Origin: an uncultured Clostridia bacterium
Lineage (GTDB): Bacteria; Bacillota; Clostridia; Christensenellales; CAG-138
Assembly: GCA_944366945.1 (NCBI GenBank)
Contig: CALVWJ010000006.1
Location: 1-64,000 of the forward strand
DNA length: 64,000 nucleotides
Direction of reading: 5' to 3'
Positions 44,908 through 54,758 of this stretch are shown here, piece by piece. Position 1 is the stretch's first letter; each line of letters starts with the position of its first letter. A model generated the notes under the pieces. It ran no database searches. It saw only the letters and a program-made list of their open reading frames with translations, and was not told where the DNA came from. A program made the position numbers and the translations under genes.

Positions 44908-46204
44908 CCGCGTCACGGTGCTTGGCGCCGGGCTCGCGGGGTGCGAGGCCGCGTTTCAGCTTGCTGAGCGCGGCATCGCTGTATCGCTAGTGGAGATGCG
45001 TCCTCACCGGCGTTCCCCCGCGCATAAAACGGATTTGTTTGGGGAGCTTGTCTGCTCCAATTCCCTCCGTTCGGATCGTTTGCAGAATGGCGCCGGGCTT
45101 TTAAAAGAAGAGATGCGATGCTTAAAATCGCTTATTGTATCCGTAGCGGATGAAACGCGCGTGCCGGCAGGCGGTGCGCTTGCGGTGGACCGCACGCGCT
45201 TTGCAGCGCTTGTAACGGAGCGCATTCGGAACCATCCGAATATCATGGTGGTGGAAGCGGAGGCGGAAGCACTCCCGGAGCCACCTGCCATTGTGGCAAC
45301 CGGCCCTTTGACGGATGGATCTCTTTTGCAAAGCATTGAGGATTTCCTTGGGGAAGGCCTGCACTTTTATGATGCAGCTGCGCCGGTTGTCCTCAAGGAG
45401 TCTCTCGATATGTCCCGCGTCTTTGAAGCTTCGCGCTATGATCGCGGGGGCGGCGATTACTTAAACTGCCCGATGACGGAGGATGCATATTTTGCGTTTG
45501 TCCACGCGCTTATCGCGGCGGAAACGGTGCAGCTGCATGCCTTTGAAACACCGAAGGTATTTGAGGGGTGTATGCCCATTGAGATCATGGCAAAACGTGG
45601 GGATAGGACGCTTGCCTTTGGCCCCTTGCGGCCGGTTGGCCTTTCTGATCCGCGAACAGGCCTTAGACCGTTTGCCGTGGTGCAACTTCGGCAGGATGAC
45701 GCGGCAGGTACGCTTTATAATATCGTTGGGTTCCAAACGAACCTCAAATTTGGAGAGCAGCGCCGCGTATTTGGCATGATTCCGGGCCTTGAACATGCTG
45801 AGTTTGTTCGGTATGGGGTCATGCACCGGAATACCTTCCTAAATTCGCCCGGAAAGCTTGATCCATGGTATCAAGTTAAAGCGCGGGAAGGGCTATATTT
45901 TGCAGGACAAATCACGGGGGTGGAAGGCTACATCGAAAGCGCAGCAAGCGGCATGGTTGCCGGGATTGATCTTGCGCGAAAGCTTTTAGGTAAACCGCGC
46001 ATAGAGTTTACTGCGCAAACAGCGCTTGGCGCGCTCGGCACCTACGTTTCCAGCTATGTGGGCAAGGAGTTCCAGCCCATGAATATCAGCTTTGGCATCA
46101 TTGAAGGACTTCCAAACCCGCCTCGTAATAAGCAGGAGCGGTATACGCGCATTGCGGAACGTTCGCTGGCCCGAATAAGGCAAATTGCGCTAGATTGCGA
46201 ATAA
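44897..46204 (+). CDS. trmFO: tRNA m5U54 methyltransferase TrmFO (folate/FAD dependent)
   Basis: 435 residues from ATG 44897, set by GGGGAGAATAAGG inside topA. The FAD-binding start is VTVLGAGLAGCEAAFQLAERG, followed by the TrmFO signature EMRPHRRSPAHKTDLFGELV and VCSNSLRSDRLQNGAGLLKEE. QITGVEGYIESAASGMVAG lies near the C-terminus. The enzyme uses methylenetetrahydrofolate and FADH2 to methylate U54 of tRNA. It normally sits between topA and xerC/hslV; here hslV follows directly and xerC is absent. Confidence 0.97.
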   Translation: MKNDRVTVLGAGLAGCEAAFQLAERGIAVSLVEMRPHRRSPAHKTDLFGELVCSNSLRSDRLQNGAGLLKEEMRCLKSLIVSVADETRVPAGGALAVDRTRFAALVTERIRNHPNIMVVEAEAEALPEPPAIVATGPLTDGSLLQSIEDFLGEGLHFYDAAAPVVLKESLDMSRVFEASRYDRGGGDYLNCPMTEDAYFAFVHALIAAETVQLHAFETPKVFEGCMPIEIMAKRGDRTLAFGPLRPVGLSDPRTGLRPFAVVQLRQDDAAGTLYNIVGFQTNLKFGEQRRVFGMIPGLEHAEFVRYGVMHRNTFLNSPGKLDPWYQVKAREGLYFAGQITGVEGYIESAASGMVAGIDLARKLLGKPRIEFTAQTALGALGTYVSSYVGKEFQPMNISFGIIEGLPNPPRNKQERYTRIAERSLARIRQIALDCE

Positions 46205-46314
46205 ACTGTAAAGCATGCGCGAAAAACAGCCTCAAGTGGTGGAAAGTATGATATGATGAATAAAGATTTTCGCAGAATTAAGCTTCAAATGGAGAATGAA
46301 GGGGGGAAAACGAT

Positions 46315-46848
46315 ATGGGGCTGATGGGGACGACAATCGTGGCTGTGCGCCGGGATGGCAAATGCGCTGTTGCAGGCGATGGCCAAGTAACGCTTGGGGA
46401 AAAAACCATTATGAAGGCGCATGCCAAAAAGGTGCGCCGGCTATACCATAACCGTGTGGTTGTGGGATTTGCAGGCTCCGTTGCCGATGCGTTTTCCCTT
46501 TCTGAACGTTTTGAGGCGAAGCTTGAGCAATATAGTGGAAGCTTGCGGCGGGCTGCTGTGTCGCTTGCGCAGGATTGGCGCAGCGATAAAGCGATGCGTC
46601 AACTTGAGGCGATGCTGATTGCTGCGGACAAGGAAGAGCTTTTGATCATTTCCGGCACGGGTGAAGTGATTGATCCGGATGATGGCATTGCCGCCATTGG
46701 TTCCGGGGGAATGTATGCTTTGGCGGCTGCGAAGGCGCTCAAGGAAAACACCGACCTTCAAGCAGCGGAAATCGCGCAGAAAGCGCTCCGCATTGCATCG
46801 GATATCTGCGTATTCACCAACGGGAACATCACGATGGAGGAAGTATAA
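46315..46848 (+). CDS. hslV: ATP-dependent protease subunit HslV (ClpQ)
   Basis: 177 residues, a proteasome-like Ntn hydrolase. The catalytic threonine lies in [12 protein letters not shown], so the leader MGLMG must be removed to expose it. A second start at 46324 (MGTTI) would leave a two-residue leader, but GGGGGGAAAACG favours 46315. [21 protein letters not shown] and [18 protein letters not shown] are family signatures. It forms a double hexamer capped by HslU, whose gene starts in the taATG overlap at 46848. Confidence 0.96.
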   Translation: MGLMGTTIVAVRRDGKCAVAGDGQVTLGEKTIMKAHAKKVRRLYHNRVVVGFAGSVADAFSLSERFEAKLEQYSGSLRRAAVSLAQDWRSDKAMRQLEAMLIAADKEELLIISGTGEVIDPDDGIAAIGSGGMYALAAAKALKENTDLQAAEIAQKALRIASDICVFTNGNITMEEV

Positions 46849-48227
46849 TGCTGACGCCGCATGAAATCGTTGAAGCGCTGGATCGTTATATCGTGGGCCA
46901 AAAGGAAGCAAAACGCGCGGTAGCGGTTGCACTGCGCAACCGTTACCGCCGGAGCCTCTTGGATCCGACGCTGCGGGAAGAAATTACGCCCAAGAATATT
47001 ATTATGATGGGACCCACTGGTGTTGGGAAAACCGAAATTGCAAGAAGGCTTGCCAAACTCGTAGATGCGCCGCTTGTAAAGGTGGAGGCAACCAAGTTTA
47101 CAGAGGTCGGCTATGTTGGGCGTGACGTGGACTCCATGGTGCGCGATCTTGTGGAGGCATCAATTCGCCTTTGTAAGGATAAACGCATGGCAGCCGTGCG
47201 CCTTGCGGCAGAAACCGCTGCAAACGAGCGGCTGATTGATTTGCTTGCGCCAGGAACAAAAAAGCAGGCAAGCGCACCGGTGAACCCATTGCAGCTTCTG
47301 CTCGGAGGGAGCCAGCAGAGCGAACCTGCCCCCACAGAAGAGGAACAGGCGCAGCACCGCACCAAGCGCGAAACGGTTGCCGCGCAGTTGTATGCGGGGC
47401 AGTTGGAGGAAAAGATCGTGGAAATCGAGGTTGAGCAGGCAAATACCGGAAGCGATGCTATGCTCGCCATGGGGATTGACATCAATTTAAATGAAATGAT
47501 GGGCGGCCTGCTCCCCAAACAGAAAAAGCGCCGCAGGGTAAGCGTGAAGGAAGCGCGCCGAATTCTGGCGCAGGAGGAAGCGGAAAAGCTCATCGATATG
47601 GATGATGTAACCCGCGAAGCCATTGAAAAGGCGGAGCAGGATGGGATTATTTTCATTGATGAAATTGATAAAATCGCAGGAGGCCAGCATGGGTCTGGCC
47701 CGGATGTTTCCCGCGAGGGCGTGCAGCGGGATATCCTGCCTATCGTGGAAGGATGTACAGTAAACACGAAATATGGGCCCGTTAAAACCGATTTTATTCT
47801 GTTTATTGCAGCGGGCGCATTCCATGTTTCAAAAGTGTCCGATCTCATTCCAGAGCTGCAAGGGCGTTTCCCCATCCGCGTCAAGCTTTCCGCGCTTACC
47901 GAGGAGGATTACCGGCGCATCCTTTGCCAGCCGGAACACGCAATTACCAAGCAGTACGCAGCATTGCTTGAAACGGATAACGTAGCGCTCCAGTTTACAG
48001 AGGATGCGCTTTCGGCCATTGCGCATTATGCGCACCGGGCCAATGAAAGCAGCGAAAACATTGGAGCGCGCAGGCTGCATACGATTCTAGAAACGGTTTT
48101 GGATGATATTTCTTTCAACGCCAGCGGAGAGCATCCGCTTGTTAAGGTCGTTGTAGATGAAAACTATGTAAAGGAGCATCTGTCGGATGAGTTCGACGGG
48201 GAGGATCTTGATAAGTTCATCCTCTGA
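46848..48227 (+). CDS. hslU: HslU ATPase subunit of the HslUV protease (ClpY)
   Basis: 459 residues. [24 protein letters not shown] opens the AAA+ module. Walker A is [15 protein letters not shown] (about 56-70), and the pore loop follows in [10 protein letters not shown]. Walker B is [12 protein letters not shown]. The central I-domain (about 110-235) contains a poorly conserved Gln/Glu-rich stretch. The arginine-finger region is RFPIRVKL, and the C-terminal sequence EDLDKFIL provides the tail that inserts into HslV. No codY follows, unlike in many Firmicutes. Confidence 0.97.
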   Translation: MLTPHEIVEALDRYIVGQKEAKRAVAVALRNRYRRSLLDPTLREEITPKNIIMMGPTGVGKTEIARRLAKLVDAPLVKVEATKFTEVGYVGRDVDSMVRDLVEASIRLCKDKRMAAVRLAAETAANERLIDLLAPGTKKQASAPVNPLQLLLGGSQQSEPAPTEEEQAQHRTKRETVAAQLYAGQLEEKIVEIEVEQANTGSDAMLAMGIDINLNEMMGGLLPKQKKRRRVSVKEARRILAQEEAEKLIDMDDVTREAIEKAEQDGIIFIDEIDKIAGGQHGSGPDVSREGVQRDILPIVEGCTVNTKYGPVKTDFILFIAAGAFHVSKVSDLIPELQGRFPIRVKLSALTEEDYRRILCQPEHAITKQYAALLETDNVALQFTEDALSAIAHYAHRANESSENIGARRLHTILETVLDDISFNASGEHPLVKVVVDENYVKEHLSDEFDGEDLDKFIL

Positions 48228-48238
48228 CCCCAACCGCT

Positions 48239-49492
48239 ATGAAACGAACGATTTCTATTATCCTAATGGCGTTGCTGCTGTGCACAGCGGGTTGCGCTGA
48301 AATGACTGCGACGGCAAACGTAACAGCACGCGAAACCGATGCTGCTGTTGTAGAAGTTACCATTCCGCCCGATGGCACTCCTAAAGAAACGCTGAGCGCA
48401 GGAGGAGACACGCAGCAAGCGTCCTCCATGTTGTTGAGCACAGAAGGTATGGATGCATCAGCGTTACCTTCCACTACTACGCCGTCGCCCGCAGCATCAC
48501 CGGCTTTTACGCCCTCCCCAACGCCGGATCCTACGTCAAAGTATACCGTAGATCCGATAGACGATAAAAAGGCCTATCTCAATGCCGGCACAGCAAATTT
48601 GCGGGAAGGGCCAAGCACGGAATATGCGATCCTCGAAGAACTGTTTGCCTACGAAACGCTTACCGTAACGGGCAGCTGCGCGGAGTGGTACCGCGTAAAG
48701 GCGGGCAACGAAACTGGCTTTGTGCTTGCTGAATTCGTAGAATATGGAACGGCGCCAACGCCGACGCCAAGCTTCAGCGTAAAATCCATGGACGATAAAG
48801 ATGCCTATGTTAATGCGGGTAGCGCAAATCTGCGCGAAGGACCGAGCACAGAATTTGAGATCATCGTAGAGCTTGGGCGCAACGAGGAGATTACCGTCAC
48901 TGGCACCTCTGGCGATTGGTATCGCGTAGAATATGGCAAGAAAAAAGGGTTTATGTTAAGTGAATTTGTGGAGTTTGGTGCCCCACCAACGCCGACGCCA
49001 AAGGTCACCCCGACACCGGATGTGCCGCAGGAAGAGGAACCCTCCGAAGATGATAACGGATCGAGTGGAAACGCATCGGGCGTAGACTCGAACGATTATT
49101 TTTCCGGCACAAGCGAATTTACGGCTGCTGAACTGTTGCTGATTGCCCAGGTGGTGCAGGAAGAAGCGAAAGGTTCTTCTGTAGAAGCGCGTGCAGCGGT
49201 TGCAAATACGATCTATAACCGCTATTTGTCTTCTAAATATCCCGATACGATCGAAGGGATTATCTTTCAAGAGAACCAGTATACCGTTGCGGACGATGAG
49301 GATGAGCTGCGCTCCGTAAAGCCGATTGATAAAACAATCGAAGCCGTAATACAGATCTTCGTTAACGGCGACACTTTCCTGCCGGAGGATGTGCTTTTCT
49401 TCCGTGCGGCAAGCCGCGGCACGAGCTGGGGAGATAAGCGGGAATACTATGCAACCTATGGAAACAATGCGTTTTTCCGCAGTTTCTATTGA
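48239..49492 (+). CDS. Lipoprotein with two SH3 domains and a SleB/CwlJ-type hydrolase domain
   Basis: 417 residues. A lipoprotein-type signal ends LLLCTAGC (Cys19). A Ser/Thr/Pro linker follows to about 100. Two near-identical SH3 repeats at about 108-170 and 183-250 both contain NLREGPSTE, joined by a short PTPTP linker. Another acidic linker precedes the Hydrolase_2 domain at about 295-417. That domain has LIAQVVQEEAKGSSVEARAAVA, where E in QEEAKG is the expected catalytic acid. The hydrolase family includes cortex-lytic transglycosylases used in germination. Starts 11 bases after hslU; the spore role is inferred. Confidence 0.9.
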   Translation: MKRTISIILMALLLCTAGCAEMTATANVTARETDAAVVEVTIPPDGTPKETLSAGGDTQQASSMLLSTEGMDASALPSTTTPSPAASPAFTPSPTPDPTSKYTVDPIDDKKAYLNAGTANLREGPSTEYAILEELFAYETLTVTGSCAEWYRVKAGNETGFVLAEFVEYGTAPTPTPSFSVKSMDDKDAYVNAGSANLREGPSTEFEIIVELGRNEEITVTGTSGDWYRVEYGKKKGFMLSEFVEFGAPPTPTPKVTPTPDVPQEEEPSEDDNGSSGNASGVDSNDYFSGTSEFTAAELLLIAQVVQEEAKGSSVEARAAVANTIYNRYLSSKYPDTIEGIIFQENQYTVADDEDELRSVKPIDKTIEAVIQIFVNGDTFLPEDVLFFRAASRGTSWGDKREYYATYGNNAFFRSFY

Positions 49493-49518
49493 TTTTTAAC
49501 AAAGGGGAGATGCACTAC

Positions 49519-50652
49519 ATGATAACGCTTTTGAAACATGCGCGTATTCTGCAAAACGGGTCGTGGCTGGAAGGCGAATTGCTTATCGCAGGGGAAAAGG
49601 TTGCGGCGGTTGGGCCGGATCTTTCATGCTCATTCCCGGGTATGGAAACGATCGACGCTGAAGGGATGCGCTGCATTCCAGGCTATTTGGATCAGCATGT
49701 TCATATTACGGGTGGCGGAGGAGAAGGGGGATTTGCCAACCAAGTGCCGCCGCTCAAAGCGAGCGCCCCTGTGCGAGCGGGCGTAACAACGCTTGTGGGC
49801 TTGCTTGGAACGGATGGCACGACGCGCAGCGTGGAAAGCCTCGTTGCAAAAACAAAGGCGTTCAATGAAATCGGCCTTACTGCGTTCTGTTTAACCGGCG
49901 CGTATGAGTTTCCATCCCCAACGGTAACGGGCAGCGTCAAAAAGGATATCGTGATGATCGCAGAGTGCATTGGCGTAAAGATCGCGATCTCCGATCACCG
50001 CAGCATGAACATGGAAAAGCGTGATCTTGTATGGCTGGCCTCCCAAGCGCGGCAGGCAGGAATCCTTTCCGGGAAACCCGGCATTACGCATCTGCATACG
50101 GGTAGCGGCAAAGCGCAGCTGGACATGCTGTTTGAAATTGTTGAGACTACGGAGATTCCTATCTTCAATCTGAGGCCAACGCATCTGGGAGGAAAATTTG
50201 AAGCGGCGATGCATTGGGCTGCGCTTGGCGGGTATGCGGATTTTACCTGCGGCGATGCGCATGAAAAAACAGCGGAAACAGTTGCCCGCGCTCTGGAACG
50301 CGCACCGAAAGGCACGATCACCATGAGCACGGATGGAAACGGCAGCATGCCGATTTGGAACGAGAAAAAGGAAATGATCGGCATAGGGGCCGGCCGCATC
50401 GATAACCTGCATGGCGTGGTAAAAGCGCTTGTGCAGCAGAAGGGGCTTCCGCTTGAAGCGGCAATTGCGCCATGCACGGAAAATGTTGCGCGGGCACTCA
50501 ATCTTTATCCGAGGAAGGGGTGCATTGCGCCTGGAAGCGATGCTGATTTGATCCTGCTGGATGATAATCTTTCCATCCATACCGTAATTGCGCGGGGAAA
50601 GAAGATGCTTCAAGATGGAGCGCTTTGCTTCCACCCAAACTTTGAAGATTAA
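49519..50652 (+). CDS. iadA: Beta-aspartyl (isoaspartyl) dipeptidase
   Basis: 377 residues, an amidohydrolase. ATG 49519 suits AAAGGGGAG nine bases upstream. DQHVHITGGGGEGGFANQVP is the IadA signature with the first metal histidines. The HLHTGSGKAQLD, FNLRPTHLG and MSTDGNG motifs supply the later metal ligands and the catalytic Asp. It hydrolyses isoaspartyl dipeptides from damaged proteins. It follows the SleB-like gene after 26 bases. Its terminator runs into the start of the next gene. Confidence 0.95.
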   Translation: MITLLKHARILQNGSWLEGELLIAGEKVAAVGPDLSCSFPGMETIDAEGMRCIPGYLDQHVHITGGGGEGGFANQVPPLKASAPVRAGVTTLVGLLGTDGTTRSVESLVAKTKAFNEIGLTAFCLTGAYEFPSPTVTGSVKKDIVMIAECIGVKIAISDHRSMNMEKRDLVWLASQARQAGILSGKPGITHLHTGSGKAQLDMLFEIVETTEIPIFNLRPTHLGGKFEAAMHWAALGGYADFTCGDAHEKTAETVARALERAPKGTITMSTDGNGSMPIWNEKKEMIGIGAGRIDNLHGVVKALVQQKGLPLEAAIAPCTENVARALNLYPRKGCIAPGSDADLILLDDNLSIHTVIARGKKMLQDGALCFHPNFED

Positions 50653-50697
50653 ACAATTTCCCAGAACAACATAATTCTGAGCGGCAGCGCTCACACT

Positions 50698-50734
50698 AAT
50701 ACCGCAATTCAACCGAAAGGCGGTATTTTTGTTT
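50698..50734 (+). terminator. Intrinsic terminator overlapping the next gene's ribosome binding site
   Basis: AATACCGC (50698-50705) pairs with GCGGTATT (50720-50727) around a 14-base loop, then TTTTTGTTT runs directly into the ATG at 50735. The only purine-rich site for that ATG, GAAAGGCGG, is in the loop and 3' arm. The hairpin could therefore both end iadA transcripts and hide the start signal of the next gene. Confidence 0.7.
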
Positions 50735-53143
50735 ATGAAAGCCATCATCATGGCCGGCGGGGCGGGAAAACGCCTGCGGCCTTTGACCTGCACCATGCCA
50801 AAGCCCATGGTTCCCCTGCTGAATAAACCTGTGATTGAATACTGTGTCGAACTGCTCGCCCGGCACGGCTTAAAAGACATTGGTGTGACGCTGCACTATC
50901 TTCCAAATGCGATTAAGGATTATCTCGGAACAGGAGAAAAATGGGGAGTAGAGCTATCCTATTCCATCGAAGACACGCCCCTTGGAACAGCAGGCAGCGT
51001 GCGCATGGCGGCTGGTGATACGAAAGAACCAGTGCTCGTGATTAGCGGTGACGCCATGACGGACTTTGATTTGGCCAATGCGGTGCAGGCCCATGAAAAA
51101 AGCGGCGCACGCGCGACGATTTTGCTAAAAAAAGTGCAATTTCCAACCGAATATGGGGTTGTGCTTACGGATAAGGCAGGATTTGTAACGCGCTTTATTG
51201 AAAAACCCGCACCATCCGAGGTGTTTAGCGACCTTGCAAATACAGGCATCTATATTCTTGCGCCCGAGGTGCTTGCCATGATCCCGGAGAATGTGCCGTA
51301 TGATTTTTCCAACGACCTGTTTCCAAGGATGTTGCGCCAAAATATGCCTATTTTTACGGTGGAGGCGGAAGGATATTGGAGCGACATTGGGGATATTGCG
51401 CAATATGTTGCGACACAGGCCGATATGCTGGATGGAAAATGCATGTTTGAAACGAATGCCAAGTCAGATGGCCAGGGCATTTGGATCGAAGAAAATGCGC
51501 AAATTGGAAAACGTGCTGTGATCACTGCCCCCTGTTATATTGGTGCAGGCGCTGAAATTGCGGACAACGCGTATTTCGGTGCATATTCTGTGGCATGCAG
51601 CGGAGTAAGGATTGGCCGGAACAGCAGTGTCAAACGCTCTATCCTGTTTTCGAACGTGCGGGTACGCGATGGCGCCGAGCTGCGTGGCGCCGTATTGTGC
51701 GAAAATGTGCAGGTAGAGGATGGCGCCTCCGTGTTTGAAAAGGCGGCAGTTGGCGCGGATTGCGTGCTGGGGAAACGATGCTGCATTGCGCCCAAAACTT
51801 TGATTTGGCCGCAAAAACGTTTGGAATCCGAACGCAAGTATTCAGAGAACCTTATATGGGAAGCAGATACAGGCAAACAGGCCGTACAGGATCCTGCGCT
51901 GGGCTATGTTGATTTTGATATGACGCCGGAACATGCGGCACGCATTGGCGCATCGTTTGCTGCGCTGCGAAAACTCCCGGCAGAGCTTGGCGTTGCTTCC
52001 GATGGAGCGCAGCAAAGCGTCATGCTCAAGTATGCGCTCATTGCAGGCGTGCTTTCCCAGGGAGTGGATGTGCAGGATATGGGTCTTTGCCAACCTTCTG
52101 CATTTTCGCATGCGATCCGCGCGCTGGGGCTTGCAGGTGGTATTTATATAAGACAGGGCGAACCTGGAAAATATGAGGCGGAGGCGGTACTCCAGGACGA
52201 GATGGGCACATCCCTTTCCGCTGGAGAGCAGCGCAAATTCCGCCAACAATATGAGCTCGGTCCCCAACGACCTGTGACGGCTGCACGGCTTGGCGTGGTG
52301 CAACGATATATGGGAGCGGAACGCGGCTATGAGGCCAGCCTGCAGCGAATGGGGCATTTTAAGGGCAATGGTGCTACCACAGCGCTTGTGATAGGAGGGG
52401 ATGCTGCGCTTTACGATATGGCAGCCCGCGTGCTCCTGCCGCACGGCGTTGAAGTTAAATTTGTACGCGAGCGTACGCAAGAAGCGCTGATGCGTGCAAT
52501 GGCGCATTCGGGTGCGCAGCTTGGATTTCTTTCAGCGCAGGATAATGCATTGCCCAATGTCCTTTATGGTGAACAAACGCTTACAGCACAGGAAAGCATC
52601 GCGCTGCTGGCGCTTGCGGCATCAGAGGATGGCAGACTGTCTTTTGTATTGCCAGCTTCGATTCCCAAAGAATACATTGCGGTAATCGAAGCACATGGCG
52701 CGCGCGTCTGCCGCGCGCCGGATTCGCTCACACGCTGGCAGCACGCCTGCTTTGCAGCGGATGCCTATCTTCCAGAGCTGTTCGAACCCGAGGCAATGGT
52801 TGTGCGCTTTGCGGTGCTGGCGAACGCCGGCAGGCTTTCCGAGCTGCACGCAGAACTCCCCAAAATCTGCATGGAAGAAGCTGAAGTGGGCTGTTCATGG
52901 CGTGAAGTTGGGCGTGTGCTGCGCAGCCTGGTAGAAACCGAGCGGGATGATCGGGTTGAACTGATTGATGGCGTGCACATCAATGAAAAAGACGGATGGG
53001 TGCTGGTACGGCCCAATAAAGACTATAATGCCTGCCGCGTTATCGCAGGCAGCTTTAAGGAAGAATATGCCGCAGAGCTTTCCGCACTTTACGAACAGAA
53101 GCTGCGCGACCTAATGAAAGCCGATGAACCGGGCAAAAATTAA
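50735..53143 (+). CDS. Sugar-phosphate nucleotidyltransferase fused to a degenerate phosphomannomutase domain
   Basis: 802 residues. The N-terminal nucleotidyltransferase at about 1-230 is intact (KAIIMAGGAGKRLRPLT, SGDAMTDFD). A left-handed beta-helix of hexapeptide repeats follows at about 245-350 (ITAPCYIGAGAEIADNAYFG). The last 420 residues have the order of a phosphohexomutase but lack its signatures. No S-A-S-H-N-P phosphoserine loop is found (the region reads GGIYIRQGEPGKYEAEA), and no DGDGDR metal loop (FLSAQDNALPNVL). The fusion occurs in other bacteria annotated as mannose-1-phosphate guanylyltransferase. Nucleotide-sugar synthesis is likely; mutase activity is not. Confidence 0.88.
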   Translation: MKAIIMAGGAGKRLRPLTCTMPKPMVPLLNKPVIEYCVELLARHGLKDIGVTLHYLPNAIKDYLGTGEKWGVELSYSIEDTPLGTAGSVRMAAGDTKEPVLVISGDAMTDFDLANAVQAHEKSGARATILLKKVQFPTEYGVVLTDKAGFVTRFIEKPAPSEVFSDLANTGIYILAPEVLAMIPENVPYDFSNDLFPRMLRQNMPIFTVEAEGYWSDIGDIAQYVATQADMLDGKCMFETNAKSDGQGIWIEENAQIGKRAVITAPCYIGAGAEIADNAYFGAYSVACSGVRIGRNSSVKRSILFSNVRVRDGAELRGAVLCENVQVEDGASVFEKAAVGADCVLGKRCCIAPKTLIWPQKRLESERKYSENLIWEADTGKQAVQDPALGYVDFDMTPEHAARIGASFAALRKLPAELGVASDGAQQSVMLKYALIAGVLSQGVDVQDMGLCQPSAFSHAIRALGLAGGIYIRQGEPGKYEAEAVLQDEMGTSLSAGEQRKFRQQYELGPQRPVTAARLGVVQRYMGAERGYEASLQRMGHFKGNGATTALVIGGDAALYDMAARVLLPHGVEVKFVRERTQEALMRAMAHSGAQLGFLSAQDNALPNVLYGEQTLTAQESIALLALAASEDGRLSFVLPASIPKEYIAVIEAHGARVCRAPDSLTRWQHACFAADAYLPELFEPEAMVVRFAVLANAGRLSELHAELPKICMEEAEVGCSWREVGRVLRSLVETERDDRVELIDGVHINEKDGWVLVRPNKDYNACRVIAGSFKEEYAAELSALYEQKLRDLMKADEPGKN

Positions 53144-53226
53144 AGAAGGAAATTCAAGCGGGAAGGCTTGACGCAGCGCAATGGCATGGTAAAATGGGTA
53201 AGCTAACAAGATCGAAAGGAATGCCC

Positions 53227-53688
53227 ATGTTTAATATCGTGCTTGTGGAGCCGGAGATCCCGGAGAATACCGGCAACATTTCCCGCACTTGCGCCGTAAC
53301 AGGCGCAGCATTGCACCTGGTGCGCCCTTTGGGCTTTTCAACGGATGATAAACATCTAAAGCGTGCGGGATTGGATTATTGGAAATACCTAAATATCACA
53401 TACTATGATGCATTTGAAGAGGTGGAAGCCGAGCATCCCGGCGCCCGCTTCTTTCTTGCATCCACGCATGCGGTGCGAAGCTATGCAGAGGTGGAATACC
53501 GCGATGGGGATTTCCTCGTTTTTGGAAAGGAAACTGCGGGCCTTGGGCCTAAACTGCTTGCGCGCCGTGCGGCAGATGCTGTACGCATCCCTATGCGCAA
53601 TGATCGGAGGTCATTGAACCTTTCCAATTCGGTGGCAATCGTACTTTATGAAGCGTTGCGGCAGGTGGGCTTCCCAGAGATGCGCTAA
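53227..53688 (+). CDS. trmL: tRNA (cytidine/uridine-34 2'-O)-methyltransferase TrmL
   Basis: 153 residues, the minimal SPOUT length. It opens FNIVLVEPEIPENTGNISRTC, with NTGN as the family motif. The trefoil knot carries VFGKETAGLGPKLL, RIPMRNDRRSLNLSNSVAI and the SNSVAI loop that binds S-adenosylmethionine. It methylates the wobble ribose of tRNA-Leu species. ATG 53227 is favoured over ATG 53221 because AAAGGA then has a six-base gap. Confidence 0.95.
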   Translation: MFNIVLVEPEIPENTGNISRTCAVTGAALHLVRPLGFSTDDKHLKRAGLDYWKYLNITYYDAFEEVEAEHPGARFFLASTHAVRSYAEVEYRDGDFLVFGKETAGLGPKLLARRAADAVRIPMRNDRRSLNLSNSVAIVLYEALRQVGFPEMR

Positions 53689-53745
53689 GCGGGCGCAAAA
53701 TGTGGAAAAACTTTTGAAAAAAGCCCGGAAATGCTTAAATTTCCC

Positions 53746-53774
53746 TTGACAGAGCGCAAGGGCTTGGATAAAAT
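53746..53774 (+). promoter_or_regulatory. Promoter of rplM-rpsI
   Basis: Consensus TTGACA (53746-53751) and TAAAAT (53769-53774) with a 17-base spacer. Confidence 0.8.
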
Positions 53775-53880
53775 ATCAGTTGTGTGTTTGCTAGGATCGG
53801 TGATTTGCGGCCACTAGCCCCGGCAGCGAAGCGTCCAACCGCGCACGACACGCGAAATTAATACATTTACCATTAGGAGG
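53775..53880 (+). ncRNA. Putative ribosomal protein L13 leader
   Basis: A 110-base structured 5' UTR before rplM. GCTAG...CTAGC forms a stem around a GGATCGG...GCGGCC loop, and further GC-rich pairings lead to the TTAGGAGG ribosome binding site. Firmicutes commonly have an L13 leader here. Called from position and visible pairing only. Confidence 0.5.
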
Positions 53881-53887
53881 ACGCGCC

Positions 53888-54319
53888 ATGAAAACCTATA
53901 TGGCAAAAGGCGAGACCGTCGAACGTAAGTGGTATGTTGTGGATGCAGACGGAATGGTGCTCGGCCGTCTGGCTTCTCAAGTAGCCGCTATCCTTCGCGG
54001 GAAACATAAGCCGATATATACGCCGCATTGCGACACCGGCGACCATGTTATTATCATTAACGCAGGCAAGGTCGTTTTGACCGGCAAAAAGCTTGACAAT
54101 AAGAAATATTATCATCACACCGGCTATCCGGGCGGCTTGAAGGAGACCAGCTACCGTGATCTTCTCAGCAAGAAGCCGGAATTCGCCGTATATGAAGCGA
54201 TTCGCCGCATGATGCCCAAGGGCCCGCTCGGCCGTCAAATGCTCAAGAAAGTCCGCATTTATGCCGGGGCGGAGCATAAAAACGCAGCGCAGATGCCCGA
54301 AACGCTCGTGCTGAAATAA
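53888..54319 (+). CDS. rplM: 50S ribosomal protein L13
   Basis: 143 residues, the standard length. [20 protein letters not shown] near the N-terminus, [16 protein letters not shown] and MLPKGPLGR-like [20 protein letters not shown] are L13 signatures. TTAGGAGG lies six to ten bases before the ATG. It is one of the earliest 50S assembly proteins. rpsI follows after 20 bases, the universal pairing. Confidence 0.98.
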   Translation: MKTYMAKGETVERKWYVVDADGMVLGRLASQVAAILRGKHKPIYTPHCDTGDHVIIINAGKVVLTGKKLDNKKYYHHTGYPGGLKETSYRDLLSKKPEFAVYEAIRRMMPKGPLGRQMLKKVRIYAGAEHKNAAQMPETLVLK

Positions 54320-54339
54320 GCGGGAAGGAGAAACGAAAC

Positions 54340-54735
54340 ATGGCAACAGTTACCCAGTATCTCGGAACCGGCAGGCGTAAAAAGTCGGTCGCCCGCGTTC
54401 GTCTGCTCCCAGGCAGCGGCAAGATTACCATTAATAAGCGCGATATTGAGGACTATTTCGGTTATGAAACCCTCAAAATGATCGTCCGCGCTCCGATGCT
54501 GCTCACCGATACGCTTTCCAAGTTCGATGTGAACGTAAACGTTTATGGTGGCGGCTTCACCGGCCAGGCGGGTGCGATCCGCCACGGTATTGCTCGCGCG
54601 TTGATCGTTGCAGACCCAGAGCTGCGCGGCACGCTTAAGAAAGCCGGATTCCTCACGCGTGATCCGAGGATGAAGGAAAGGAAGAAGTACGGCCTCAAGG
54701 CAGCTCGCCGTGCGCCGCAGTTCTCTAAGCGCTGA
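54340..54735 (+). CDS. rpsI: 30S ribosomal protein S9
   Basis: 131 residues. [21 protein letters not shown] opens the fold, [18 protein letters not shown] is the family signature, and the conserved C-terminal tail [17 protein letters not shown] reaches the P-site tRNA anticodon. GGGAAGGAGAA precedes the ATG. It is co-transcribed with rplM and ends before a strong terminator. Confidence 0.98.
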   Translation: MATVTQYLGTGRRKKSVARVRLLPGSGKITINKRDIEDYFGYETLKMIVRAPMLLTDTLSKFDVNVNVYGGGFTGQAGAIRHGIARALIVADPELRGTLKKAGFLTRDPRMKERKKYGLKAARRAPQFSKR

Positions 54736-54758
54736 TTTATTTTATCACGGTTGTTTTA

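Noticed and set aside
46315..46335. HslV as an inactive paralogue because Thr is not residue 2
   Set aside because: Several Firmicute HslV proteins carry a few residues before the catalytic Thr, and all other core motifs are intact.
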